Source of the DNA: JANXUF01 sp043747685
Lineage (GTDB): Bacteria > Actinomycetota > Acidimicrobiia > Acidimicrobiales > Ilumatobacteraceae
Assembly: GCA_043747685.1 (NCBI GenBank)
Contig: JAYTOR010000076.1
Span: 24,155 to 88,154, forward strand
Direction of reading: 5' to 3'
DNA length: 64,000 nucleotides
Shown here: positions 34,370 through 43,564 of the stretch, in pieces
How positions within the stretch are numbered: the first letter of the stretch is position 1
How the letters are laid out: each line of letters begins with the position of its first letter
Notes under the pieces: generated by a model
The model's input: only the letters and a program-made list of their open reading frames with translations
Databases searched by the model: none
Told to the model about the DNA's origin: nothing
Program-made: the position numbers and the translations under genes

Positions 34370-36490
34370 TCAGTCGGCGATCGCCTGCAGGACGACGGCA
34401 CCGCGCGCGTCGAGGGTGATCGCTTCGCCGGCTTCGTACTCCGGTGGGTCGAGCGGCTCGAGCACGCCGGCGATCGTGTCGATGGCGATCTTCCAGCGGC
34501 TGAATGGCAGTTCGGCCGGCACGATGAACTCGACGCCGTTGGCTGCAGCGTTGACCAGTATCAGGAACGAGTCGTCGTGGACTTCCTCGCCACGCGCGTC
34601 CTTCTCCAGACCGGAACCCGACAGGAACATCGTCATCGCCCTCACCTCGGCGTTGTTCCAGTCCTCGTCCGTCATCTTGGTGCCGTTGGGGTCGTACCAG
34701 CCGACATCCCCCGCCTCGTTGCCGTGCAGCGGTCGCCCCTGGAAGAATTGGCGGCGGCGGAACGCGCGGTGATTGGCGCGGAAATGAATGAGCCCGGAGA
34801 CGAAGGCCAGTAGGTCGCTGTCGACGTCGTCCCAGTGGTACCAGGAGATCTCGTTGTCCTGGCAGTAACCGTTGTTGTTGCCGTGTTGGGTGCGGCCCAT
34901 CTCGTCGCCGCCGAGCAGCATCGGCACGCCCTGGGAGATCAGCAGCGTGGTCAACAGGTTGCGCTGCTGGCGGCTGCGTAGGGCGTTGATCTCAGGGTCA
35001 TCGGTTTCGCCTTCGACGCCGCAGTTCCAGCCGCGGTTGTGCGATTCGCCGTCGTTGTTGCCCTCCCCATTGGCTTCGTTGTGTTTCTCGTTGTACGACA
35101 CCAGGTCTCGCGTCGTGAAACCGTCGTGGGCGGTGATGAAGTTGATACTCGCATGCGGACGGCGGCCCGCCGCTTCGTAGAGGTCACTCGAGCCGGTCAG
35201 GCGATAGGCGAACTCGCCGAGACCATGCGGCGACCCCGCCCAATGGTCGCGTACGCAATCGCGGTACTTGCCGTTCCATTCCGCCCACTGTGGCGGGAAG
35301 TTGCCAACCTGGTAGCCACCATCGCCGATGTCCCATGGCTCGGCGATCAGCTTGACCGTGCTGATTACCGGGTCCTGTTGGACGAGGTCGAAGAATGCCG
35401 ACAGCCTGTCGACTTCGTGCATGCTGCGGGCGAGCGCCGACGCCAGATCGAACCGGAAACCGTCGACATGCATCTCCGTCACCCAGTAACGCAGGCTGTC
35501 CATCACCAGTTGCAACACGTTCGGATGGCGCATGTTCAGCGTGTTGCCGGTGCCCGTGTAGTCCATGTAGTACTGCTGATCCTCCGGCATCAGCCGGTAG
35601 TAGGAGGCGTTGTCGATACCACGGAACGACAACATCGGGCCCATCTGGTTGCCTTCTGCGGTGTGGTTGTAGACGACGTCGAGAATGACCTCGATCCCGG
35701 CATGATGCAACGTCTTGACCATCTGCTTGAACTCGGTGACCTGCTGGCCGGACCTGCCCCTCGACGAGTACTCGCCGTGCGGAGCGAAGTAGCCGATCGT
35801 GTGATAGCCCCAGTAGTTCCGCAGGCCCTTGTCCAGCAGATGCTGGTCATGGACGAACTCGTGGACCGGCAGCAACTCGACAGCAGTCACGCCGAGCTTG
35901 GTCAGATGGTCGACGAACGCCGGGTGGGCTATCCCGGCATACGTGCCCCTGGAGTCCTCGTCGATGTCAGGATGCAGCATCGTTGCGCCCTTGGTGTGGG
36001 CCTCGTAGATGACCGTTTCGTTCCACGGTGTCCGCAACAGGCGGTCGGACTCCCAGTCGAAGAACGGGTTGATCACCACGGCTTTGGGGACAAACGCGGC
36101 GCTGTCGGTCTCGTTGCGCTGATCGTGATCGTCGAAGTCGTAGGCGAACACCGCCGGGTTCCAATCGATCGTGTTGTCGATCGCCCGCGCATACGGATCG
36201 ATCAGCAATTTGGTCGGATCACACCGCTGGCCGTGCGACGGGTCCCACGGTCCGTGGACCCGCAATCCATATCGGCCGCCAGCCCACAGATCGGGAAGGT
36301 ACCCGTGGAAGACCGACCCGGAGCGTTCGGCCAGGAACCCGCGCTCCTCGTTGGCCTCGTCATCGAACACGCAGATCTCGATCGCCTCTGCAACGTCCGA
36401 GAAGACGGCGACGTTCGTCCCGACCCCGTCAAAACTCGCACCGAGCGGTGTCGTTTGTCCCGGCCAGATTCTCAATGCAATTCCCTTCAC
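34370..36490 (-). CDS. glgX: Glycogen debranching enzyme
   Basis: A GH13_11 isoamylase-type enzyme of about 706 residues. RIWPGQTTPLGASFDGVGTN opens the CBM48 domain; catalytic motifs are DVVYNHTAEGN, VDGFRFDLAS with the nucleophile, LIAEPWDIG with the acid/base, and FITAHDGFT. It cleaves alpha-1,6 branches of glycogen or limit dextrins. The GTG at 36490 (VKGIALRIWPG) matches the family start; the upstream open frame to 36718 does not. It is the first gene of glgX-glgE-treS. A branching enzyme (GlgB) is not in the window. Confidence 0.92.
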   Translation of the reverse strand: MKGIALRIWPGQTTPLGASFDGVGTNVAVFSDVAEAIEICVFDDEANEERGFLAERSGSVFHGYLPDLWAGGRYGLRVHGPWDPSHGQRCDPTKLLIDPYARAIDNTIDWNPAVFAYDFDDHDQRNETDSAAFVPKAVVINPFFDWESDRLLRTPWNETVIYEAHTKGATMLHPDIDEDSRGTYAGIAHPAFVDHLTKLGVTAVELLPVHEFVHDQHLLDKGLRNYWGYHTIGYFAPHGEYSSRGRSGQQVTEFKQMVKTLHHAGIEVILDVVYNHTAEGNQMGPMLSFRGIDNASYYRLMPEDQQYYMDYTGTGNTLNMRHPNVLQLVMDSLRYWVTEMHVDGFRFDLASALARSMHEVDRLSAFFDLVQQDPVISTVKLIAEPWDIGDGGYQVGNFPPQWAEWNGKYRDCVRDHWAGSPHGLGEFAYRLTGSSDLYEAAGRRPHASINFITAHDGFTTRDLVSYNEKHNEANGEGNNDGESHNRGWNCGVEGETDDPEINALRSRQQRNLLTTLLISQGVPMLLGGDEMGRTQHGNNNGYCQDNEISWYHWDDVDSDLLAFVSGLIHFRANHRAFRRRQFFQGRPLHGNEAGDVGWYDPNGTKMTDEDWNNAEVRAMTMFLSGSGLEKDARGEEVHDDSFLILVNAAANGVEFIVPAELPFSRWKIAIDTIAGVLEPLDPPEYEAGEAITLDARGAVVLQAIAD

Positions 36491-36801
36491 ACCTACGTCG
36501 GACGCGAGCAACCGAGACCACCGCCGTGACCGTGTAGTGATGCCCACAGCGGCGCTGATCAAACATCGACCGTAACCGCTTGGAGCGGGCCTCACGTGGA
36601 ACGGCACACGTCGTTTTGACCGGGGCCGGGTCGAATGCCGGTGCATGGCGACCGGACGATCGACTCCTCGACACGACGACAACTCATGGGACATCGCCAA
36701 GGCCAGGTACAGGAACACCCATTAGGCAGCTCGTCGCCTTCGGCGACGCCAGCCCAGCGCCTCGTAGGGCCCGTCGGCGGCCACGCGGGTACAGTGCGGC
36801 G
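36491..36801. other. Divergent intergenic region, glgX / FMN-binding gene
   Basis: 311 bases without a gene I can support. It should hold the promoters of the glgX operon and of the gene at 36802. I see no clear -10/-35 pair, operator or RNA element. Confidence 0.5.
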
Positions 36802-37338
36802 ATGGACGCCTACGGCAACGGGCAGCGTGCGCTGCAGGATCGATTCGATACCCGTCGCCTCGCCGACCGCCTCGAACAGGTCACGTACCACGAGGCCTTC
36901 AGCGACGGCGACCGGCAGGTGATCGAGCGTGCGGCGTGCTTCTTCCTGGCAACGGTCGGAGACGACGGCTTCCCCGACGTCTCCTACAAGGGTGGCGTTC
37001 CGGGTTTCGTGCGCTGTATGTCCAACACCGAGCTGCAGTTCGCGACCTATGACGGCAATGGTCAGTTCCGATCGCTCGGCAACGTGCTCGACCATCCACA
37101 GGTCTCGCTGCTATTCATCGACTTCGAGCAACCCGGACGGCTGCGCATTCAGGGAACCGCCGCTGTGGCCGATGACCTGACGGTCACCGTCACTGCCTCC
37201 CGCATCTGGCCCAACTGCCCCCGCTATATCCACCAGCTGCAGCTGGTGCAGCTCTCCGAACATGCACCGCAGCCCGATCATGAGCCGCCGGACGCCGAGT
37301 GGAAGCAGTACTTCAAGGACGTCCTCCCGGCACGCTGA
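36802..37338 (+). CDS. Pyridoxamine 5'-phosphate oxidase-fold protein
   Basis: A 178-residue split-barrel flavin-type protein. ACFFLATVGDDGFPDVSYKGG is the FMN-site strand pair, followed by LLFIDFEQPGRLRIQGTA and NCPRYIHQL, as in the group of small general-stress PNPOx-like proteins. The ATG at 36802 (MDAYGNGQRALQDRF) fits family starts; the frame upstream is low-complexity. Function is unknown; related proteins bind FMN, F420 or heme. Confidence 0.85.
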   Translation: MDAYGNGQRALQDRFDTRRLADRLEQVTYHEAFSDGDRQVIERAACFFLATVGDDGFPDVSYKGGVPGFVRCMSNTELQFATYDGNGQFRSLGNVLDHPQVSLLFIDFEQPGRLRIQGTAAVADDLTVTVTASRIWPNCPRYIHQLQLVQLSEHAPQPDHEPPDAEWKQYFKDVLPAR

Positions 37339-37421
37339 TCCGCTTCGGCCGCCGAGCCGATCCTTCGACCAGCGCACGACTCATCGGCGTACGATCCGCA
37401 CGTCGTGTTACGGTCCACCCT

Positions 37422-38411
37422 GTGCATCGCCGAACTCATATGGTCGCCATCTCGCTACTGTTCGTGGCCACGACCGGCTGTCTGCCAGTCGACCGCGTTC
37501 CGTCACCGCTGCGAACATCGATGCCCGCGGTACGGACACCGATCAGCCCGCCCCCAGGCCCACCGCCTGGCTCTTGGCCGACATTCGGGGGCTGCACAAT
37601 GTTTCCGTCGGACAACGCCTTCAATCGCCGCGTCGACTCGCTCGCCGTGCGGAGCCAGTCGAGTGCGGTGATCACCAAAACGAGCTCCCTCGGGGCGAAC
37701 CACATGCAGTTCGACGTCTTCTCCAATCCCGCATACGGCATGTATCCGATCAGCGTTCCCGCCTCGCAGCCGCTCGTGCCGATCAGCTACGACCAGTACG
37801 GCAGCCAAAGCGACCCTGGACCGTTCCCGATTCCGTTGACTGCCCCGCAGGAAGGCGGCAGTGACAAGCACATCCTCGTCGTCCAACAGGGCAGCTGTCA
37901 GCTGTACGAACTGTGGGCCACGCACCGCTCGGCGAACGGTTGGTACGCCGGTTCCGGAGCGAAATGGGACCTGACGACGAACTCCTCCCGGCCCGCCAAC
38001 TGGACCTCTGCCGACGCTGCGGGACTGCCGATCCTGCCGGGTCTTCTGCGCTATGACGAAGTCCGGACTGGGGCGATCAACCATGCGCTGCGCTTCACCG
38101 TCCAACAAACCCGCCAGGCGTATATCGCGCCGGCCTCGCATGCCGCCGGCATCACCGACACCTCGCTGTTCCCGATGGGCGCCCGACTACGGCTGAAGGC
38201 GAGTTTCGACATCAGCGGCTTGACCGGCCAGTCGAAGGTCATCGCCACAGCGCTCGAGCAGTACGGCCTGATCGTCGCCGACAACGGCCAGAACTGGATG
38301 ATCTCCGGGGAGAGCGACGCCCGCTGGAACGACTCCGACATGGATCAGATTCGCCGCATCCCGGCGAGCGCCCTCGAATACGTCGACACCGGCGCAGTCA
38401 TCCCAGCCTGA
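37422..38411 (+). CDS. Putative secreted lipoprotein, function unknown
   Basis: Starting at the GTG at 37422, the N-terminus is VHRRTHMVAISLLFVATTGC: a basic segment, a short hydrophobic stretch and a lipobox-like VATTGC, so the mature protein would begin at that cysteine. A Pro-rich linker (PPPGPPPGS) leads to a ~270-residue soluble domain with CTMFPSDNAFNRRVDSL, HILVVQQGSCQLYELW and DNGQNWMISGESDARWN. Similar sequences occur as uncharacterised exported proteins in actinomycetes; I cannot name an activity. An ATG at 37440 would remove the basic residues before the lipobox. Confidence 0.7.
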   Translation: MHRRTHMVAISLLFVATTGCLPVDRVPSPLRTSMPAVRTPISPPPGPPPGSWPTFGGCTMFPSDNAFNRRVDSLAVRSQSSAVITKTSSLGANHMQFDVFSNPAYGMYPISVPASQPLVPISYDQYGSQSDPGPFPIPLTAPQEGGSDKHILVVQQGSCQLYELWATHRSANGWYAGSGAKWDLTTNSSRPANWTSADAAGLPILPGLLRYDEVRTGAINHALRFTVQQTRQAYIAPASHAAGITDTSLFPMGARLRLKASFDISGLTGQSKVIATALEQYGLIVADNGQNWMISGESDARWNDSDMDQIRRIPASALEYVDTGAVIPA

Positions 38412-38429
38412 CGGCGCCGGCAACGGCGG

Positions 38430-39020
38430 CTACGGCTCGGGCGGTCGGCCGCTCGTCACCAGCGGCTTCAGGGTGGTCCGACTGAGCCAGTCGACGAAGC
38501 GGGTGAGTTGTGGGATCACCACCAATTGGCCGGCGAGGGCGACGAGCGCTCCGAGCGCCAATCCTGCGACCACATCGCCCGGATAGTGGGCCCCGACATA
38601 GACGCGGGTGAAGGCCATCAGTATCGCCAGCACGGTGGCGACGATGCCCCACCGCCGATTGGCGATGAGCAGGCCCGCTGCAACTGCGCCGACAGCAGTT
38701 GCGTGATCGCTCGGGAAAGAGAAGTCCGACGTCCGATCGACCAGCACGTGGACTCCCGACAGCGCCGTGTACGGCCTGGCGCGATCGACCGCCCCGCCGA
38801 TGACCTGGCCGATTCCGAGAGCGATCAACGTCGCTGCGCCGGTCCAGACGGTGGCGGCGACGGCTCGCAGGTCGCCATGGCGACGACCGTCGAGGTACGA
38901 CACGATCAACAGCCCGGCGAAGAGCACGATGCCATAGCCTGCGTAGGCCTTGAAGAACCCGTGAGCCCATACGGTTCGGTCGGCAAAGCGGTTGATCGAT
39001 CGGAACAGACTGGTGTCCAT
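38430..39020 (-). CDS. PAP2-family membrane phosphatase
   Basis: About 196 residues with five or six membrane helices and the three PAP2 signatures: VDRARPYTAL (KxxxxxxRP type, with the first Lys replaced), FPSDHATAVG and TRVYVGAHYPGDV. Such enzymes remove phosphate from lipids such as undecaprenyl diphosphate or phosphatidate. The ATG at 39020 gives a normal N-terminus (MDTSLFRSINRFAD). It is divergent from the ChrB-like gene; their short control region contains the inverted repeat at 39075-39092. Confidence 0.88.
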   Translation of the reverse strand: MDTSLFRSINRFADRTVWAHGFFKAYAGYGIVLFAGLLIVSYLDGRRHGDLRAVAATVWTGAATLIALGIGQVIGGAVDRARPYTALSGVHVLVDRTSDFSFPSDHATAVGAVAAGLLIANRRWGIVATVLAILMAFTRVYVGAHYPGDVVAGLALGALVALAGQLVVIPQLTRFVDWLSRTTLKPLVTSGRPPEP

Positions 39021-39074
39021 CAGCCAGCTGCTGTGCAGTGAGTCGTTGTCGCCGAGATTGCCATGCCCCACAGA

Positions 39075-39092
39075 ATGTAACATGCGTTACAT
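39075..39092. promoter_or_regulatory. Inverted repeat, possible operator
   Basis: Perfect 7-base arms ATGTAAC / GTTACAT around the 4-base spacer ATGC. It sits at the start of the ChrB-like gene and about 55 bases upstream of the divergent PAP2 gene. Position and symmetry fit an operator, perhaps for the PaaX/ChrB-like protein itself; no binding evidence exists. Confidence 0.5.
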
Positions 39093-39645
39093 GGATCAGA
39101 ATGGCAACGATCCGACCACCTGGATCGTGATGATCATCAGGCTGCCGTCCGAACCATCGCGCCATCGCGTTGCCGTCTGGCGAGAGTTACGCCGAGCCGG
39201 CGCCGTCCAGCTGGGCCAGGGAAGTTGGGCGCTTCCAGGCGCACCCGCCTTCACCGACGCTGTCGCCAAGATCGTCGAACTCGTCGGCCACAACGCAGGC
39301 GAGGTGCTGGCGATGCGTTCGACCGCGCTCGATCTGGCGACAGCCAGCCGGGTCCGAGCGATGTACGACGACGCCAGGACTGCCGAGTGGGACGAGTTCG
39401 CCTCCGAGTGCGGCAAATGCCTGGACGAATTGGCGCGTGAGATCCGCACACAGAAATTCACGCTCGCCGAACTCGACGAAGAGGAGCAGAATGTCGATCG
39501 ACTGCGCCGTTGGCACCGCGAATTGCGGCTGCGGGATCTCTTCGACGCCCGGGCCAGGGAGACCAACCAGCAGCAATTGGACGCATGCGTCTCCGAGCTG
39601 GATCGTTTCACGACGCTGGTGTACGCCACAGTCGGCCTCAGCTGA
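39082..39645 (+). CDS. ChrB-N/PaaX-like protein
   Basis: A 187-residue protein. TTWIVMIIRLPSEPSRHRVAVWRELRRAGAVQLGQGSWALP is the N-terminal domain found in ChrB chromate-resistance regulators and related PaaX-like proteins (quoted here only as a region, residues ~11-51; key residues RLPSEP and RVAVWRELRR). The C-terminal rhodanese-like ChrB domain is absent; a long charged helix (KFTLAELDEEEQNVDRL) follows instead. It may be a small DNA-binding regulator. ATG 39082 or 39091 may start it; both overlap the inverted repeat. BluB-CobT follows after 20 bases. Confidence 0.75.
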   Translation: MRYMDQNGNDPTTWIVMIIRLPSEPSRHRVAVWRELRRAGAVQLGQGSWALPGAPAFTDAVAKIVELVGHNAGEVLAMRSTALDLATASRVRAMYDDARTAEWDEFASECGKCLDELAREIRTQKFTLAELDEEEQNVDRLRRWHRELRLRDLFDARARETNQQQLDACVSELDRFTTLVYATVGLS

Positions 39646-39665
39646 GGTCACCGGCCGTTAGCGTC

Positions 39666-41435
39666 ATGCCGGTGTTGCAACAGACCGCCACCGGCCGACT
39701 GCAGTCCGCTATTGCGCCCAGGTCACCCGGTTCCGGTGACGACGCGACGACGTGGGAACGCCCGATTCCGCTGGTCGGCGATGTCACCAGCGCACAGGAG
39801 CGCGCGCTCGACCCCGGCGGCTGGTCGTTCGACACGTCTGTGCAAACAGCACTGGCCGATGTCATCGCCGGTCGCCGAGATATCCGCCGCTACCGGCCGG
39901 ATCCGGTGCCGCCCGAGACCTTGCTCCAGATCCTCGCCGCTGGCCACGCTGCACCGTCCGTCGGGCATTCGCAGCCGTGGCGCTTCGTCGTTGTCACCGC
40001 CGCAGCGACCAGGGACCGTGCAGCCTCACTCGCCGATCGCGCCCGGCACGCGCAGGCGGCGGTAATGGACGACATCTCCGGCCAGCACCTGCTCGACCTG
40101 CAACTCGACGGTATCCGTGAGGCTCCGGTCGGCATCGTCGTCTGCTGCGATCGCCGGGTGACGCCCCAAGGCGTGCTCGGCAGAGGCACCTTCCACGACG
40201 CCGATATCTGGTCCTGCGCCTGTGCGATCCAGAACATGTGGCTCACTGCCCGTGCCGGCGGGCTCGGTATGGGTTGGGTCACGCTCTTCGAACCGCACGA
40301 CCTTGCTGAGCTCGTCGGGCTGCCGGCCGGTGTCGTGTCGCTCGGCTGGATGTGTCTCGGCTATCCGGACGAACGCCCACCGGAACCGGGTCTGTCGCGC
40401 GCAGGCTGGTCGTCGCGTCTGGACCTCGGTCAGGTCGTGATCTCCGAGCATTGGCAGCACGATGCGCCTGAACCACCGCGCGACCGCATTGGCGCGCCGG
40501 CCAGCGATCGGGTCGTGGCTGCCCATGATGATGCCGACTCCGTACTGACCGTGCCTGGCTCGCTCGGCCGGCTCGATCAGGCCGTCGATCGTGTCATCGC
40601 CAGTTGCGGACGGGATGTTGCCACGGCGACCCTCGTTCTCGTCGGAGGCGACCATCCGGTGGCCGATCTCGGCGTCACCGCCTACTCCCGAGACGTGACC
40701 GCCGAAGTGCTCGCCGCAGCCCGCGCCGGCGAATCGATCGGTGTGGCGACGGCGCGCACCGCCGGCGTGGCAACGATCGTGATCGATGCCGGCGCGAGCA
40801 CCGGCAACCTCGTGGACGCCGACGCGATGTCGCTCGATCGTGTCGAGCAACTGCTCGCTGGAGGAACCGCGCTCGGCGTCGAACTCGCCCCGATCGGTCT
40901 GGTGCTGCTCGGTGAAGTCGGCATCGGCAACACCACTGTTGCGGCGGCGTTGGCGTGTGCACTGCTCGGTGCAGACCCTGGCGACATCGTCGGGCTCGGC
41001 GCCGGCTCCGACAGCGCCATCGTCGAACACAAACGTCAGATCGTCGCAGCCGCACTGAGCCGAATCGAGTCGACTCAGAACGACGGACGATCGATGGCGG
41101 CCCTGCTGGCTGCGATCGGCGGACCGGAGATCGCCTACCTCACCGGTCTCGTACTCGGCGTCGCCCGAACCGGCGGCATGGTGGTGCTCGATGGCATGGT
41201 CACCGGCGTCGCAGCCCTGCTGGCGTGCGAACACGAACCTGCCACTGCATCTCACCTGATCGCTGGGCAGCGAAGTCGTGAGATCGGCCATACCGCAGTC
41301 CTCCAGCACCTCGGGCTCACGGCTCTGCTCGACTTGCGGCTGCGCTCCGGCGAAGGTGTGGGTGCCGTGATCGCCACACGCATGCTGCTCGACGCCCTCA
41401 CCACCCGACGAGCAGTCGCCAGAGTCAACCGATAG
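39666..41435 (+). CDS. BluB-CobT fusion (DMB synthase / DMB phosphoribosyltransferase)
   Basis: A 589-residue fusion. Residues ~40-240 are BluB, the flavin-destructase that makes 5,6-dimethylbenzimidazole: RRDIRRYRPDPVP, APSVGHSQPWRFV and CAIQNMWLTARAGGLGMGWV. Residues ~260-589 are CobT, which activates that base to its alpha-ribotide: VTAYSRDVT, LLGEVGIGNTT, RTGGMVVLDGMV and the catalytic glutamate in RSGEGVGAV. The two steps are consecutive in cobalamin lower-ligand assembly, so the fusion may pass the base directly between sites. It is 20 bases downstream of the ChrB-like gene. No other cob genes and no cobalamin riboswitch were seen here. Confidence 0.92.
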   Translation: MPVLQQTATGRLQSAIAPRSPGSGDDATTWERPIPLVGDVTSAQERALDPGGWSFDTSVQTALADVIAGRRDIRRYRPDPVPPETLLQILAAGHAAPSVGHSQPWRFVVVTAAATRDRAASLADRARHAQAAVMDDISGQHLLDLQLDGIREAPVGIVVCCDRRVTPQGVLGRGTFHDADIWSCACAIQNMWLTARAGGLGMGWVTLFEPHDLAELVGLPAGVVSLGWMCLGYPDERPPEPGLSRAGWSSRLDLGQVVISEHWQHDAPEPPRDRIGAPASDRVVAAHDDADSVLTVPGSLGRLDQAVDRVIASCGRDVATATLVLVGGDHPVADLGVTAYSRDVTAEVLAAARAGESIGVATARTAGVATIVIDAGASTGNLVDADAMSLDRVEQLLAGGTALGVELAPIGLVLLGEVGIGNTTVAAALACALLGADPGDIVGLGAGSDSAIVEHKRQIVAAALSRIESTQNDGRSMAALLAAIGGPEIAYLTGLVLGVARTGGMVVLDGMVTGVAALLACEHEPATASHLIAGQRSREIGHTAVLQHLGLTALLDLRLRSGEGVGAVIATRMLLDALTTRRAVARVNR

Positions 41436-41570
41436 CCACCGTCGCCCCCCGGCAGGATCGCCCGCAGCGATATCGTCGGCAGCGACCGGTTCTGGCCGCG
41501 ACCGGTTCTGGCCGGGGTCCTGGCAGCTGTCACTCCCCTAGCGCATCAGTGCGCGCTGCGCTTCCTCGCC

Positions 41571-42806
41571 TCATCCTCGAACCACACTTCTGGCACGCTT
41601 CGATGCGTACATTGCGTCGTCGGCGGCGGCGAGCAGGGCACCGGCGTGATGTCCGACCGTTCGCGTGTCGGCGATGCCGACACTCGCCGGGCAGCAGACC
41701 GACAGCGTCGGTGAGATTTCGATCGGCGCCGACAACGCCGTGTCGATACGCAGCAGGAGGTCGGCCGAATCGGTGTCGTCCGGTTCGAAGGCGATGACGA
41801 ATTCGTCGCCACCGAGGCGGGCGACGACATCGGCATCTCGAACGATCGAAGTCAGTCGGCGAGCGGTCTCACACAGCACGACATCCCCGGCATCGTGACC
41901 GTAGGCATCGTTCACCCGCTTCAAACCGTCGAGGTCGAGAAAGGCAACAGCGAGCGGTCGACCGCTTCGGACCATGCGTGCCAGCTGCGCTTCGACGAGT
42001 TCGTTGAAGAGCCGGCGATTGGCGAGCCCGGTGAGCGGATCACGGAGCGCCAACGCAGTCAGTTCCGCCTGCAGGTGCCGCAGTTCAGTGACGTCACGGC
42101 TCATCCCCTGCAGCCCGCCGGACACGAACGTGGTATGCGTCTCGCCGATCACGATCGTTCCGTTGGCATGCCGGAACGTGAAGTCGACGCGATTCTGCAG
42201 GGACCCACCAGTGGTCGCTCGTTCGATCAGCTCCCTACCGTGGTCGTCGAGGATGCCGAGGAATTGAGAGAAGTCGTCGAGGAAGAACGACGGTGGGTAG
42301 CCGAGGGTCCGTTCGACGGACGGACTGATGTAGTCGAGATGCGGAGCCGGGTCGACCACGAAGCGCCAGACGACATCGACGGCATTGTCGGCGAGTTCCC
42401 GGAGACGAGCCTCGCTCTCGGCCAACTTCAATTCTGCCGAGTGTCGTTTCGTCACATCTCGTCCGACAGCGACGATTTCGGGACCGGTGGGTGTCACGAG
42501 GTATTGGTCGACCCATTCGAACCACTGATCAGGCGACTTGTGTTCGACGCGAACCTCTTCGTCCGTCAGGATCGGATGCTCCGGTCCGAGCCTGGCGAGT
42601 TGTGCATTGAGGCCATCCAGCGCATGGGACGACAGGAACTCGACGAGCGGACGCCCGACAGCTTCCGGCGGTGCAATTCCGTAGTACGAAGCCCAAGCGA
42701 CGTTGCAGTAGACGATCACGAGGTCCGGAAGGCGATATCGCACGACGCGCTCCGGGAGTGCATCGAGCATCGCTCCGGCGCCCTCGTAGTTCCCTTCAGT
42801 CCACAC
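41571..42806 (-). CDS. PAS-PAS-GGDEF diguanylate cyclase
   Basis: A 411-residue protein with two PAS domains (residues ~10-120, VIVYCNVAWASYYGI; and ~135-245, LDYISPSVERTLGY) and a GGDEF domain with RDPLTGLANRRLF, FLDLDGLKRVND and intact RLGGDEF. No product-inhibition RxxD site is obvious before the catalytic site. It should make c-di-GMP in response to a signal bound by the PAS domains. The frame starts at a GTG at 42806; the ATG at 42770 (MLDALPERVV) is an equally plausible start. Confidence 0.9.
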   Translation of the reverse strand: MWTEGNYEGAGAMLDALPERVVRYRLPDLVIVYCNVAWASYYGIAPPEAVGRPLVEFLSSHALDGLNAQLARLGPEHPILTDEEVRVEHKSPDQWFEWVDQYLVTPTGPEIVAVGRDVTKRHSAELKLAESEARLRELADNAVDVVWRFVVDPAPHLDYISPSVERTLGYPPSFFLDDFSQFLGILDDHGRELIERATTGGSLQNRVDFTFRHANGTIVIGETHTTFVSGGLQGMSRDVTELRHLQAELTALALRDPLTGLANRRLFNELVEAQLARMVRSGRPLAVAFLDLDGLKRVNDAYGHDAGDVVLCETARRLTSIVRDADVVARLGGDEFVIAFEPDDTDSADLLLRIDTALSAPIEISPTLSVCCPASVGIADTRTVGHHAGALLAAADDAMYASKRARSVVRG

Positions 42807-42816
42807 TATGGGTACA

Positions 42817-43527
42817 TTATCGCTGCGTTGAGTCAGGGGTCCTGCGCTCGGCGTGAGAATTCAATTCGACGATGATCGTGGCGGCCGTCAATACCCGTGC
42901 AAACCCGCGCCGCAACGTCCGCAGGGACGCCTCATGAGCCTCGACCAGATCCGAGGCGCACACGTCGGAGCCGACGACCACGTGATATCCGAGGTTGAAT
43001 GCGCTCCGAGCGGTCCCTTCACAACAGAAATTCGTCATCGTTCCGGCGATCACCACCGTCTCGATACCGGCATCTCGCAGCAGGGTGTCCAACTCGGTGC
43101 CGGCAAATGCGTCGTAGCTCCGCTTCGAGGAGAGGACGTAGTGACCTTCGACCTCGAACGCCGGCCAGATGGCGTTGTACGGATGACCTATCGCCAGTTG
43201 GCCGTCGGCGATCGGCGGGCAATACAACGGCATATCGTTCGGCATCTTCGCCGGATACGTCGCCTGGGTGAAGATCACCAGCCGTTGCTGCGCCGCAAAT
43301 TCGTCGATCAACTGACCGATCAGCGGAGCAATACGCGTCGCCTCTGGAACCCATAGTTCGCTTTGCGGATCGACGAAACCGACCTGCATGTCGACGACGA
43401 TCAGCGCTGTCGTCGAACTTTCGATCGTGAAGGCGTCAGGCCAACCCTGGCTGTATTGACGCTCGGCCTCGGCAAGCAACGCCGGGTTCTCGGCGTCGCC
43501 AGACAGTGGTGACACGACAGTCCGCAT
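42817..43527 (-). CDS. Isochorismatase-family cysteine hydrolase
   Basis: A 236-residue cysteine hydrolase. The triad is visible as Asp in LIVVDMQVGFVD, Lys in LSSKRSYDAF and Cys in TMTNFCCEGTARSA. Members hydrolyse amides such as nicotinamide, ureidoacrylate or N-carbamoyl compounds; the substrate is not evident. The ATG at 43527 is used. The same frame is open to 43785, but that part belongs to the decayed upstream gene. Confidence 0.9.
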   Translation of the reverse strand: MRTVVSPLSGDAENPALLAEAERQYSQGWPDAFTIESSTTALIVVDMQVGFVDPQSELWVPEATRIAPLIGQLIDEFAAQQRLVIFTQATYPAKMPNDMPLYCPPIADGQLAIGHPYNAIWPAFEVEGHYVLSSKRSYDAFAGTELDTLLRDAGIETVVIAGTMTNFCCEGTARSAFNLGYHVVVGSDVCASDLVEAHEASLRTLRRGFARVLTAATIIVELNSHAERRTPDSTQR

Positions 43528-43564
43528 TCGGGCGATCCTAGGACCCTGCGAGGGCCATTTTGCG

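Noticed and set aside
39646..39665. A cobalamin riboswitch before bluB-cobT
   Set aside because: Only 20 bases separate it from the upstream gene, and no B12-box-like sequence was seen.
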